A stretch of DNA of 64,000 nucleotides from Symmetrospora coprosmae (taxonomy: Eukaryota; Basidiomycota; Cystobasidiomycetes; Symmetrosporaceae), in contig VUYT01000041.1 in assembly GCA_008802785.1 (NCBI GenBank), forward strand, positions 57,934-121,933, written 5' to 3'. The notes beneath the pieces were generated by a model. The model was not told the DNA's origin. It did not search any database and worked only from the letters and a program-made list of their open reading frames with translations. This document shows, piece after piece, positions 47,052 through 57,777 of this stretch. Position 1 is the first letter of the stretch, and each line of letters starts with the position of its first letter. Both the position numbers and the translations under genes were made by a program.

Positions 47052-48866
47052 TTGCCCAAGCTGGCCTCGTCGTCGGGGTCAAGCGTGCTTGACGGAACAT
47101 CATCAGCAATACCAGCCTGCCATGATGATGATGGTATCGATGCCAACGCGGACGTGGATGTCCTCTTTCGCTCGCCCTCCTCGCCAGCCCTGATATCGTC
47201 GTCCTCATCGTCCTCATCCTCTTCAGCCAGACAGCGCCGGGGGTATCACTCGCACTCGCACTCGCACATTGACCTCGACGGGGACTCGCTTGGAGACTGG
47301 CAGGCAGGATACATACCAGACAGCACCACAGAGGAGGATGAGCTGCATGCGTTGCGGTTCAGAGCAGGGAGGGCAAGGGGAAGGGAAAGGGCATCTCGCT
47401 CGCAGCAGCTGGGGACGGGGACAGATCCAGCGAGCGACGACGGCGCAGCGACCGCCCTACTGCACGTCAAGGGGAATTGCACTAGCACACCGTTGCTCCC
47501 TCCGCATGCGTCGCCCACAGGACACCCATCGTCCAAGAGCATCACAGCCCTCCCTCCAGCGAGCCCGCTCATCCCTCCCATCCGCCCGCAGCTGCGCGCA
47601 CGCAGCCTGTCGGACGCGAGCGATAGGACCATCGTGCCCAGGCGCAGCACTGGTACTGGCACTGGCACTGGCACTGGCGGCAGCAGCGCGCGAAAGCAGC
47701 AACAGCAACCACAGCGCCGCGTGGCATCCGATAGGAGTGACCGACACTTTCTCTCGTCATCTGCGGGCGCCACTACGGGGTGGTCCCGCATCCCGCGAAC
47801 CGGCCTTCGCGATAGCCACCGCCCGCTAGCAGCAGCCGGCGACGCGTCCTTGAGCCTCTCGCGCTCACCGTCCACCTCGTCGCGCGGGAGCGGCGCAAAA
47901 CCCCTCGCGCCCGGGTCCTCAGGAGCAGGAGCAGGGGCAGAGCGCGCCCCGCTCTCCCCGCGCGCGCTGCAGGCGCTCCTCGTCACGCTGCAGCTCCTCT
48001 CGCTCGTCCCCGCCGCCGTCGGGGTGCTGTACAGCGTCTTCCGCGCGGCGCTCGACCCGGGCACGTCCCCCGGGCACACGTCGACGGCGAGCAGGCGCGT
48101 CGAGTGGCTCCTCGGCGGAATGTGGGCCGGCCTCAGCGGGCACTACTGCCACGCCATGGCGAGGGGCCTCACGCGCCGCTGGCTCGTCTACTACCCGCTC
48201 CCCGCGGCCGTCATTCGCCTCGTGCGTCCTCCATTCCTGCGATTAACGCGGCCACGGCAAGCTGATCATGCTCGTGTGAAAACCTCGTCGTGCTTGGCTT
48301 TTCCACCCGCAGATCTCGCTCCAGGTCATCTGCTGGCCCCTAACCAAATTCACAGTCGTCTCCTTCTTCGGAAGGGAGGACCTCTCCCTCCCCGCGTGGA
48401 TGGTGTGCGCACTGACGGCCGCCATCAGCCACACGATCCAGATCTGGTGCGTGCCGCGCCTCTGCCCAATACCAATTCGCATCTCGCGCTGGCCCCCCGC
48501 TGACCGAGATGTGCGTCTGCAATTGCAATGCAAACGGACAGGGTCACGTCGAACCTGCGCTTCCTCCTCGTGTCCGGCGCGTCCTCGTCCCGCGCCTCCT
48601 GGGCCAACACCCTGCACCTCACGCCCGCGCGCAGCATCACCCCGCCGCACGGCTCGCCCGCCCACCCGCAGCCTGTCTCGCAGGGGCGATTGGGGTCCAG
48701 CGGGCCCGTCGGGCAGGACGGCTTTGTCCTGCCCCGCGGCCTGCGCAGCAAGCAGGTCATCACCCAGACGGTCCTGCCCATCGCCGCGTGCTGCTTTGTC
48801 ACCATGGTCTGGGCGCTCGTCGACACATATACGCGCAGGAACGCAGTCATTCTCATTCTCCAATGA
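47052..48866 (+). CDS. Eos1-like N-glycosylation-related ER membrane protein (start unresolved)
   Basis: The open frame runs from an in-frame stop at 46986 with no ATG before the membrane domain, so the first exon must lie upstream or be spliced in. The position given is a frame marker, not a start. About 330 residues are Ser/Arg/Thr-rich and disordered (Ser run, HSHSHSH, TGTGTGTGTG tracts). The membrane part is ALLVTLQLLSLVPAAVGVLYSVF, then VEWLLGGMWAGLSGHYCHAMARGLTRRWLVYYPLPAAVIRL. After an intron (48222-48312) come ISLQVICWPLTKFTVVSFFG, LTAAISHTIQIW and, after another, VTSNLRFLLVSG and TQTVLPIAACCFVTMVWALVDTY. This pattern resembles the Eos1 family of yeast, linked to N-glycosylation and oxidative-stress tolerance. 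The family call is moderate. Confidence 0.65.
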
Positions 48867-49204
48867 TCAGTCTCTAGATCGATACGTAGTCATGCCGGTG
48901 AATCCTCTGTTCAGTGTTGTTGTGTACAGTAGTACGGATAGGCGAGGACGTGCAGAGCCGGCAAAGCGCGAATATAAATGAGCGTGAGAGAGCACTGAAG
49001 AGTGCGACGGCAGCGCTGGTATACACGACATGTCTAGTCTAGAAGCGCTGATGACTAGCAAGAGGCACGGCGCAGCCTGAGCCTGACAACATGAGGGTAT
49101 CTTGTAAGTGAGTGATGAATGTGCTCGTATGGCTCTCGCCTTCGTGCGCTGCTCGGATCCACTGATGCACCATACCCGACTGCCTTCGCGTGATACGGCT
49201 CGCC
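48867..49204. other. Convergent 3' spacer
   Basis: 338 bp between the Eos1-like and secreted-protein stops. No exon or motif seen. Confidence 0.5.
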
Positions 49205-50415
49205 TCACGCCAGGCGGCGCTTTGTGGGCACGTTGTGAGCGCCGTCGCCAGATGAACCTCCAGAGGGTGCACCAGAGGGGGCACCAGAGGGGGCTTCGGA
49301 AGGCGCACCAGAAGGAGCCCCGGAAGGCGCACCAGAAGCGCCTGTGACAGTCCCGGTGCCCGTCTGGGTCGCGTCGCCCGAGGCTGCCCCGGTGCCGCCC
49401 GTCTGCTGCGGCAGAGCAGGGACTGAGTCCGCGCCTGCGCCCGTGCTCGCCCCGCCTACAGTCGTTACAGACACGGCGAGCGCGTTTGCCGCCCACGCTG
49501 ACAGGCCCGCGGGGACCGCGGTCGGGTTCCCCAGTGTCACGACGTTCGTCGCGCCCTTGATCGCGGCCGTGTACGTCGTTTTGGTTTGCACGCCATCGTA
49601 ATCCACAAGGAGGCAATCGCCAGACCCGTCTTGGACGTTGCAGGCAATGACGTCTGCAGGTGCAGTGGGCGGTGAGGGTCAGTGCCCGTCCAGATGACAG
49701 CCAGCGACCAGTGGACAAACCCACTGAAGAGCTCGCCACGCGCGCCGTTCTCGCCAATAAGGCCGATAGCCTCTGCAACAATGCCCTCCTGTACGATGAG
49801 AACGTCGCCCACGATCCCGCTCGTCTCGCCACCGGTGTAGGCCTTGAAGGTCTTTGTCGCCTGCGCAGCGATCGTGGTAGCTGCCCCGTCATCCGCAATG
49901 TGAAAGGACGTCGCATCCGCCATGTCTAAGAACTGGAAATTCGAGCCGTCGAACTGAAAATCGGGTGTTAGCTGTGCTCGCGCAGGAGCTCTGCATCTTG
50001 GCGTTGCTCACCTTGGGCCGGTCAGGACGCTGCCACATCTTGATGGTAGTGGGCGCAGCACCATCCACGACGCCATCGGTGTTTCCAGCACTTGTCGTGC
50101 CGGCAGTGTACGAGCCAGTGCCTGTGCCGGCGCCGGTGTCGGAGGGGCCTGTCTGGCTGAGACCGGCGCCAGACCCGCTGATCAGGCTGTCGGTAACGAC
50201 CTCGGTGCTGCGAGCTGCGCGCACAGTCGCGGTGCAAGGGAGTCAGTTACCGTCGGCTCGTTGCCGGTATGCCAGATGCGAGACCTACCTTTGAGCAGCT
50301 GGATGGCATCGTGCGCACGAGCGATGGGCAGACCAGGCAGACGAGCGGATCTGGCTAGGAGGGCTGCAGACGCAGAGAATGAGAGGAGCGCAGATGAGGT
50401 CCTGGTGAAGTGCAT
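49205..50415 (-). CDS. Secreted protein of unknown function with Gly/Ala/Pro/Ser repeats
   Basis: The start at 50415 gives a signal peptide (MHFTRTSSALLSFSASAALLA). Exons then encode a Thr/Gly-rich stretch (TGAGTGTGSYTAGTTSAGN), a compact middle domain (FDGSNFQFLDMADATSFHI, TFKAYTGGETSGIVGDVLIV, GARGELFSGFVHWSLAVIW), and after another intron DVIACNVQDGSGDCLLVDYDGVQTKTTYTAAI. The C-terminus is a repeat tail built of SGAP/SEAP units and ends HNVPTKRRLA. Few cysteines. The tail resembles the Ser/Thr/Pro/Gly-rich stalks of fungal wall proteins, but a GPI-attachment hydrophobic end is missing. No family recognised; an extracellular or wall location is inference. A TATATA sits only ~18 bp before the ATG, too close for a normal TATA box. 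Confidence 0.7.
49255..49335 (-). repeat. In-frame 12-base coding repeats (SGAP units)
   Basis: Seven or so 12-base units with the pattern GGNGCNCCNTCN encode SGAPSGAPSGAPSEAP and further copies. They sit inside the secreted protein's last exon and preserve the frame. Confidence 0.75.
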
Positions 50416-51385
50416 TGTGTGCAGGCACAGAGGTATATATCGTGTTGAAGGGGAGAGCTGCCAGAGACTCGGGAGAGCAAGGGTGTCGTACCGGACGACG
50501 ATGATATGGAGCTATTGATCTAGCTTGGGACTGTGTTTGCGAGCGAGCAGGACGAGCGGGGGATGCTGCGCGTATGCGGATGGGTCGGAGTTGTCCAGAG
50601 CAGAGCCAGTGGCTGGCGGGCAGGCGAGGGAGCAAGCGAGCGTGATGGAGCGTGCCGAGCTGCGGGTTCAAAGGACTGCGTTGCCAGCGAGGGAGAGACG
50701 GCCAGAGAGGGCCTGGACGGTCCTAGTGAGCGGTGCAGAGTCTGGGGTTGAAGAGCATCGCCTGGTGGAGAGCTCCGCTGCTCAAAGGTTTGCGAGCCGG
50801 TCAAGCGCTCTGAAAGGGTTGGGCCGGATGGCGGTCAGCGAGCGGGGTGGGAGAGCAGAGCAGGCTGTCAGTGTCAGTGATGCGTTGCATGCTGCTAGAG
50901 CGGGTTCAGCAGGCATGTAGCCGTCAGCAAGGTCAGTAATCAGCAAGGGCGGACCCATCGAAGCCTGTCGGGGATGCAGTCGAAGCCGGAGAGGGAGCTT
51001 GCTCTTCGCCAGGCAGTCATATATGCATGGTTGACGCATGCATGCATATCCTTGCAGCCGTCGTCGTCACATTGACCAAAACGGGCAATTGGGGTGATGC
51101 CGACCTGTTCGGCGGCTGAGCCCTAAGCCAGGTCTCCCTCTCGCCACAGCCAACGTCCGCAATCAACTTCACTCGAAGGCATATCAGTCAGGGTTCCTCT
51201 GTTCTGCGCTCGTCGCATCGCATCGCATCGCATCCTCAGCGTGAGTGGTGCGGCCCGCCGGCAAGGCCCGCGGTCGAGAGACGCTGCCGCCGGCTAACTT
51301 CGAGGCCGGACCATTGACATCTATGTGCGCCTGCTAGGCCCACGACGACAGCCCCAACGCCGAACTTGCCTTGGACACCATCAAG
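50416..51385. other. Divergent spacer, no gene seen
   Basis: 970 bp between the secreted-protein and DUF2470-like genes. Plus-strand ORFs at 50525-50920 are Arg/Ala/Gly/Glu-rich and unsupported. It contains an ATGCAT-rich patch (51023-51048) and a CGCAT repeat just upstream of the DUF2470-like gene. Confidence 0.45.
51214..51233 (+). repeat. CGCAT pentamer repeat
   Basis: Four perfect contiguous CGCAT units, about 155 bp upstream of the DUF2470-like start codon. Confidence 0.85.
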
Positions 51386-52252
51386 ATGCCTGCAAGCACA
51401 TCCGCAGCCTCGAGCGACCCCGTCGCGGCCAAGAGCGCCTTCCTTTGCGCGTACATGTCGAACCACAGCGACACGCTCGTAGCCTACATCCTGCACGAGC
51501 TGCAGAGCAGGAGCAACCGCTCGAAGAGCAGTAATGGCGGATCCCCGGCCGCACTGCACGCAAGGGACGTGCTGGAGCCCAAGATGGCTAGCATCGACAG
51601 CCGGAAAATGGAGCTGTCGTACAGGGATGCGCAGGACAACCGGAAACCAAAGACGGTAGAGGTTGAATTTGACCCGCCGCTCGCTGGTTACGAAGAAGTC
51701 AGGCCAAGGTTGCTGCAGATGAAGACGCAGGCGGAATCGTCGATAGGCATGGTGGGTTCCGAACACCCGAGCTTGTCACATCGCACCGACGCTAAGCCTG
51801 TCCCGCCGGCTGACCTGCCCTCTCCCAGTCGAAGCGCCCGACAATATCGACGTACCGCGTGCCAACGTGGAGAAATACCCTTATCGTGCTGTGCCTGCTC
51901 GCCGTCTGGGTCGGCTGCGCGACTCAGGAGGAAGAGCGAGGCACCTTCAGCCGGCTGCGCAATCTGGCAGGCGGGTGGTGGACTATCCGGGCGACGGGCA
52001 TGTTCATGGTGGGTCTGGAGTCGCTCAGCACTGCTCCGTACCACAACTGAGATATATCAACCGCTCCCGCAGGTCGCCGTCCATGCCGCGGAAGCAGCCT
52101 TCCAGTTCCGCTCGTGCCAGAAGTATGGCGTCCCGCTCCCACAGACCCTCCTCTGGGCTGTGACGACCTTCTTCCTCGGCTTTGCGAGTCTGCTGGAGTT
52201 CCGGAAGGTGGTGCGCGAGGCGAGGATCGCTAGTGTAGACAAAACAAAGTGA
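51386..52252 (+). CDS. DUF2470-like membrane protein
   Basis: Three exons (51386-51751, 51829-52008, 52073-52252) join exactly to 241 residues. The N-terminal half has AFLCAYMSNHSDTLVAYILHEL and KMASIDSRKMELSY, which resembles the heme-utilisation/DUF2470 fold (an MN-x-x-H-type helix and an xLT/YxD strand). After FDPPLAGYEEVRPRLLQM the C-terminal half carries three hydrophobic segments: NTLIVLCLLAVWVGC, then WWTIRATGMFMVAVHAAEAAF and LLWAVTTFFLGFASLLEF. I know of fungal proteins with this DUF2470-plus-membrane layout but no experimentally defined role. The start at ATG 51386 lacks alternatives in frame. Confidence 0.68.
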   Translation: MPASTSAASSDPVAAKSAFLCAYMSNHSDTLVAYILHELQSRSNRSKSSNGGSPAALHARDVLEPKMASIDSRKMELSYRDAQDNRKPKTVEVEFDPPLAGYEEVRPRLLQMKTQAESSIGMVGSEHPSLSHRTDAKPVPPADLPSPSRSARQYRRTACQRGEIPLSCCACSPSGSAARLRRKSEAPSAGCAIWQAGGGLSGRRACSWWVWSRSALLRTTTEIYQPLPQVAVHAAEAAFQFRSCQKYGVPLPQTLLWAVTTFFLGFASLLEFRKVVREARIASVDKTK

Positions 52253-52538
52253 TCTACATGGCAATGGAGGCGAAGTAGTTCTCAGAGAGGGCGACATACG
52301 GCCCAGTCCCGCTACTGAATCTAGACTCTCTGATCAGACGGGCACTACCTCGCTGGGCCCTTTGGCATCTTCGGATGAGTTCCCGGTGGTTTCGCCATGA
52401 AAGGCTCTGTACATCCTACCACAAGTGGCCCGACCCATGGCATGGCAAAGCCAGCTCTGCATCGACCCAACCGCCTCCATCCCATTCGCCTCGCCTGCTC
52501 ACCCCCACTACACGCTACGCGCAAACCCCTATACCACC

Positions 52539-53487
52539 ATGCTGGCATGCTCCACCTTCCTCCTCACCGCGCTGGTCGCCCTCACGCATGCCGTGCCTTT
52601 TCCCTCCGAGACCAACCCCAGCGCCGGCGCTGGAACGCCAACGCAGCTGGCCGTATGGCAGCGACAGGACAAGAACTACTTTGACAGGCAGCCCGCGAAC
52701 GGCGGATCCGCAATCGCGTACTTTGTTGACGTAGACGCGTTTCCCACAAAGTACGGCGGGCTGGTCCCCATCACATTCACAGACGGCGGAGTGCCATGCA
52801 CACATACGCTCACTGCTGTTGTGGCTGAGCAGACAAGCACAAGCTCTGCGAGCGGAGGCGCTGTCGTCACGGTTACAGATGCTAGTGAGTAGGAGCCATG
52901 CGAGCGGAGGGCAGTGGTGGACCGACAGCTGAATCTCCGATTGCGTCAAAGATCTGCAGGTCTACGATGAGAACTTTGGCTACGATGCACTCGTACGCCT
53001 GAAAGAGGGCGTCCCGGAGGAGCCTTTGGACGAGACTTACTGCCAGTGTGGGTGCTCTCTCGCTCGGCTAGCTTGTTCTGCTATGCACCTCGAAGTCACT
53101 CATATCACTCTCTGATCTCTCGACGACAGTTGACGGAGACGTAGCAGCTTGCTGGCTGGTAAGTTTAGAACGTCCAGGCAGAAGCGAAAGCTGATGGACC
53201 GGACCACTTAGGCCGACTACGACGGGACGACAATGGCCACCGAGCACTTCAACATCGTCTCTGGCGCCACTTCCACCCTCTCTGTCCTCCCACTGGCGTC
53301 TGCCACGCACCTCACAAAGGGATACTTTGGCGAAATGGTCAGCGCCCTCATGTCTGCTGAGAAGAAGCAGACGACGACGTCTGCCGGCGCGCAGCAGACT
53401 AGAATGGCCAGGCGCTCTGCAGCTGCCCCGACTGCTGTTAGACGCGAGGTAGTCCCTACTCCGATGTATACCCGACGACCGGAGTAG
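52539..53487 (+). CDS. Secreted protein of unknown function
   Basis: Four exons (52539-52884, 52952-53047, 53130-53158, 53212-53487) join exactly to 248 residues. The signal peptide is MLACSTFLLTALVALTHAVP. The mature part reads SAIAYFVDVDAFPTKYGGLVPITF, then VVTVTDANLQVYDENFGYDALVRLKEG, CQFDGDVAACWLADYDG and SVLPLASATHLTKGYFGEM. The C-terminus is Thr/Ala/Arg-rich and ends MYTRRPE. Four Cys in the mature part could pair. The third exon is only 29 bases. No family recognised. The size, signal and lack of homology signature fit a candidate effector or wall protein, but nothing in the sequence proves that. Confidence 0.7.
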
Positions 53488-53521
53488 ATCCAGATCCAAA
53501 TCCAGATCCAGATCCAGATCC
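53486..53521 (+). repeat. ATCCAG hexamer repeat after stop codon
   Basis: Five or six ATCCAG units, one diverged to ATCCAA, begin at the stop codon of the preceding secreted-protein gene and lie in its 3' region. Confidence 0.85.
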
Positions 53522-53726
53522 TCGACGACCCATCGTTGATACCCTTCCGCGCCGCAGAGCAATGACAGCCGTACTTCACGTACCTGCGACTTCGTCGTAC
53601 ATCTGCGATCTTGGGATTAAGTCTGAGTATCCTTTCTAGGCCTTGGGAAGCACGGGAGCACGCGCGGAGCACTAAAGAGCCTTTGCAGATCAACGATGAG
53701 GCGGAGAGCTGGCACAATACAATGGG

Positions 53727-54519
53727 CTACAGTTTGGAAGACTCCTCTCTAAACGCAGAGCTGTAATCTTCCTCCCAAGATGCCATCTTGTCCGAAGCGG
53801 AGTCAGCCCAGCCGTCGACCATCTTCTGGGCTTCTGGCGGCATGGTTGCCAGCACGGTTGCCGGGAACTTGCTTGCAGCCCACTTCATCTTCTGATCCGG
53901 CGCTGCGGTGTACTCCTTCTCGTCCTGGTCGCTCAGCGACTGTGTCAAGGTGCAGTTGGCTTTCGATGTCTCTTCGTCTATCACGCAATCCAGGATGTCT
54001 GCGAGCGGATGCACATACCGTCGGCATAAGTCAGTCTCGTGCAGCAGTCAAGACATAAGGATTAGGACGGCACGCACCGACTTGCAGCTTCTCCTTCTCC
54101 GGCGTGAGGAGTGTCGCCTCTTCGTGGAACGCATCTTCGGCATTGTGCAACTTCAGCTTGACGGTGTACGTCGTGCCCTTGCTCTCGTACTCGTCTCTGC
54201 CCTTGATGTACGCCGCGCTCGCACCGACCGGGTACAGATTGACAGTGTCCATCTTGCCAATGTTCGGAAAGACGACAGCCTCGGCTTCCTTGTACTTGCG
54301 CATGTCTGGCAAGCCCCATGTCGCCGCCTTCGTGATTGTGGGCTTGGCTTCCGTTTCCGTGTCAGTCTCCGACTCGCTCTCGGCTGCTTTCGGAGCACGT
54401 CTCGATAGGGTCGTGTGGGGAGCCATTGACGTTCTCGAAGGATGCGGATGTGGCAGACCGGCTACCAGAGCTGTGCTTGTCAGCAAAGATGATGCCAGCA
54501 CCACCTGGAGTAAAAGCAT
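53727..54519 (-). CDS. Secreted protein of unknown function
   Basis: Two exons (54519-54078, 53998-53727) join to 237 residues. The signal peptide is MLLLQVVLASSLLTSTALVAG. It is followed by a Ser/Glu/Thr-rich linker that includes ESESETDTETEAKP after an RR pair, then WGLPDMRKYKEAEAVVFPNIGKMD, NLYPVGASAAYIKGRDEYESKG, TTYTVKLKLHNAEDAFHEEA and, in exon 2, DILDCVIDEETSKANCTLTQSLSDQ. It has two Cys and is acidic overall. The RRAPKAA site resembles a Kex2 processing site. No family recognised. It is convergent with the previous secreted-protein gene. Confidence 0.7.
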
Positions 54520-54955
54520 GGCGAAGAAGAGAGCGTGTAGATGCCGTGCTACCAGAGCATGTGGATATAGACGAAACAGGAGTGTGATGGGGGAGTTAGT
54601 CGGTACAGAGTTGAGGGCAGGTGTAGCGGCCTCAGTCGCAGCTTAGGGTCAGTCTAAGCTCCGCGACTGGCAGCGCCACGGGCCAAAGGAAAGTCAGCTG
54701 GACCGGTCCGGCGAGCCATCAAGGGGACGAGGTCCGGGTCCAAGTCACATGAAAGGTAATACAATACTGCCGAAGTTGCCTGCACCTGCCAGGCATCAAG
54801 AATGGTAGCGTTGCAAGCTACAGTGTATGGTATCAGCTACAAGAATGGACGAGGCAGAGAGACAATCGGCGGGGGCGTGCATTCGACCAGCTTACGACCA
54901 GCGCTGAAGCCAAGCCGGATGCGCCCGCTGAGCAGATCGGCATAGGTGGGTCGGA
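54520..54955. other. Spacer between two minus-strand secreted-protein genes
   Basis: 436 bp. No exon or strong motif seen. It contains the promoter of the 53727-54519 gene. Confidence 0.45.
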
Positions 54956-55758
54956 TCACCAGAGCGTCTCCCTGTTTGCGTTCTGGCGAGTGACGATGTG
55001 TAGATCGTCGAAGCTGATGCTGGAGAACTCGGTCTCGCCCGTCTCGGCGAAATGGTAGATGGCAGTGCAGTCTCCAGAAACAGTGCGCTTGTTGCAGTCG
55101 ATGACCGCTGGGAGCAGGTTGGGGTTAGGCACTGTACATCCTCGCGCTTGTTGCGCGGCGCGGTCGATACTCACTCATGATCATGGTATCGCAGTCATCG
55201 ATCATAGCGACTCCATCAACCCAATCGAGGTCTTGCCATCGGTACTTCGGTACTACGGATGATGAGTTGTCAGTCTGACACGTCTGGCGAGACTGCCGTA
55301 TGGCATTCCTGCCGCTACTTACGTCTGTGCTTTTCTCGCTTTGTGTGAGTAGGACGGGCGACATCAGGGCCGGCCAGAGCTCGCGCTTTCATGCGAGCTG
55401 CCGATTCAGTGCCGACAGCGCCCTCATCCTGTCCGGTAGCTTTGTCGGACTGAGCCGCTCGGGGCTTCAGGCCGGACTCGCTCTGTGTGCCGACTCCGAC
55501 ATAGCCCTTGCGCATCATGTCTCGGAGGACGGACTCGTCGTCAGGAGCGGCCGATCGAGGAACTGGATGAACAGTCATCAGAGTGGGTCGATCGTCGCGC
55601 TTGTCCAGGGCAGCCATTGAGACCGCGCCACTAGAGAGTACTGGCTGAACTGTAGCGGTGACCTCGGACATGTCTCGTTTGGCGAAGGCAGAGACTGCGG
55701 TGACGGAGGAGACGGTCGCGAGAGCTGCCAGCAGCGTGAAGCGAGTGTGAGCGAGCAT
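54956..55758 (-). CDS. Secreted, Kex2-site-containing protein of unknown function
   Basis: Three exons (55758-55323, 55252-55175, 55131-54956) join to 229 residues. The signal peptide is MLAHTRFTLLAALATVSSVTAVSA. FAKR follows at once, then a second DKR about 30 residues on and TKREKHR before the conserved-looking C-terminal half (YRWQDLDWVDGVAMIDDCDTM, VIDCNKRTVSGDCTAIYHF, FSSISFDDLHIV). The KR sites would release short peptides if cleaved by Kex2. An upstream in-frame ATG at 55862 exists, but it would bury the signal peptide. The C-terminal ~85 residues hold all cysteines. No family recognised. Confidence 0.7.
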
Positions 55759-56196
55759 CTTTCGGATTGGGCTGGGCTGTCGGTTGTGTTGGGAGGTGTC
55801 AGACGTGGAGCAGAGCTGAGTTGATAGCTCGAGCATGGCAGTGACACTGTGAGTAGCCTGCATCGTGAAAGGGTCATGGACGTGCGGTCTGGCTCCGACA
55901 TTGGCTGTCATCCTGATGCCCGTTCATGCTGCTCGTCTCCACGGCATCCGAAACAACGAAGAGCTGTCAGAAGCATCATGCATTTCATTGGGTCGTGCCT
56001 TCCTGTGATGGACCGTCCTTGTTGGGTTGTCGGCGGACATCAACGACTCAGGGGGTTGCCGAGGGCTGGGAGCTCCGCGTTCAACGGTCTCACTTGTTGA
56101 TGAACGCAAACCTCGCAAGCTACGATGTGACCATCCTTGACCTTCGTTCATCGTAGACTGATATCGCCTTCTCAACTCTATTGCGCTGCCAGCGAG
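55759..56196. other. Divergent spacer
   Basis: 438 bp between the Kex2-site gene and the RRM gene. ORFs here are not convincing. Presumed shared promoter region. Confidence 0.45.
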
Positions 56197-57484
56197 ATGT
56201 CTTCAAGAGCGCTTGCCAGTCGAGATTGGCGGCGCCCGCCTGAACCGATATCATCGCAAACAGCGTCGGGACAGCAGCAAGGGGGGCAAGAGGCAGATTT
56301 CCCTCCCTGGAATCTCCGCAGTGATCCATCAACGCTTTCTGATGGGCCTCGTCGAGATGCTGGACATCGCAATCGATGGTATGAGCCGAACCAGGCCACC
56401 CGTCAGCCTGGACCGACAGATGCTGGGCATGCTGGCAGTGCCATCGGTCATCCAGCCCCGAGGCACAGCGACCAGTATGTCGACTACACCAAGCGCATCT
56501 ATCTCGGTTCGTCGGAACCTTGCGTCTAGAGGACCGCCCTCTGGCGTGTTCCGCTCAGGCGGCTGATGCCGTGATGACCTTTCGACACCTTTGCAGGCAA
56601 TCTGCTGTATTGTGCGAGGGAGGAAGACATCACAGGCATGCTTGACGATGCGGGAGTAGCATAGTCAGTCGCGATAAGACCTAATGAGACAGGACGCAAG
56701 GCTCTGGGCGCCGTTACATCTGCTGACGCAATAACCCGTCCACTGCCAGCACAAAGATTGTCATCTCCATTGACCCTTACACGTCTCGCAACCCATCCTA
56801 CTGCTTCGTAGATTTTGCGACAGCGCAAGAAGCCCTCGATGCTATAGCCTCACTCTACGGACGTCCTCTCCTCAACCGGCCCGTCAAGACTCGTCCAGCC
56901 GTGCCTCCAGGTCGCGGCGCCTTCAACCCAGACTTCGCAAAGAAGCCAATCCGAGCGATGCGCGATGGGTGGCTGCCTGCACCGCCGGAGACTGACGAGA
57001 GCGGCAATTCTGCCGGCGACCCAGGCGTCTACAAGCGATGGGAACGGGATGACGCGTCCGACTTCTTCAGCCCGGACGAAGGGACTCAGATCATCGTTAG
57101 CGGACTGCCTAACTTCAGGCTGCATCGGCCTACGGTGCAGACGAATGTGCGGGCGCTGCTAGACGGTTTTGCCGTGTGAGTTCAGGGAGACCAAGTCTAT
57201 TCTGCCCACATCGATCAAGCGAGCTGACGAAAGAAAGCAGCGTGGCAGTCTCGAAGATCCTGCCGCCTGCGCCGGGCCTGGACCATTATGGCCACTTGGT
57301 TTACATCCAGCTCGATAGCAAGGCTGAGGCTCAGAGGGCCGCCGACGCCCTGCACCAGACCATACCGCCATGGGGCGGCTTGCAGCGCGTTTGGGTGCGT
57401 GTGTCTACGAGTAGCGGTTCATGGAAGACGCATCAGCGGTCCGAGCTGCTAGAGCTAGAAGCTGGTGGCAAAGTAGCAGTGTAG
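56197..57484 (+). CDS. RNA-binding protein with two RRM domains
   Basis: Four exons (56197-56506, 56597-56655, 56757-57175, 57241-57484) join exactly to 343 residues, which also restores the RRM motifs. The first ~100 residues are polar (MSSRALASRDWRRPPEPISS). RRM1: RNP2 is RIYLGNLLY, assembled across the first intron, then EEDITGMLDDAGIVISIDPY, RNP1 is PSYCFVDFATAQEA, and LYGRPLLNRPVK follows. RRM2: RNP2 is QIIVSGLP, then TNVRALLDGF, RNP1 is HYGHLVYIQLDSKAEA. The link between domains is Pro/Arg-rich with GVYKRWERDDASDFFSP. Which RNA it binds cannot be read. Similar two-RRM proteins act in mRNA processing and stability in fungi. Confidence 0.82.
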
Positions 57485-57777
57485 CGGTCCGTGCGTACCG
57501 GAGATGCTCGCCAGGAACGACAGCCAGTGCGTTGCAAGTGCGCAAGCCAGGTGACACGTCGAGCACAGTCAGTTCTGCTTGCATGATACGGGAGTAGAAG
57601 AAATTCATTCCACGCGGAACAACACGCTATTCACCAAAACCATTAGCACCGAGAAAAGGGAACGAGTGAAAGGTGCCCGAGGGCTTTGCGAAGCTAAAGC
57701 GAATGAGACGTCTATAGACGAAGAATATCTACGAGACCCTTGGCCTTGAGTGGTGAGGGAAGTATCACCTCGCGATC

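Noticed and set aside
49250-49345. Regular repeats that might suggest a CRISPR-like array
   Set aside because: Units are 12 bases, contiguous without spacers, and in frame inside a coding exon of a fungal gene.
50525-50920. Plus-strand 131-codon ORF upstream of the DUF2470-like gene
   Set aside because: Arg/Ala/Gly/Glu-rich with no motif; looks like GC-driven chance.
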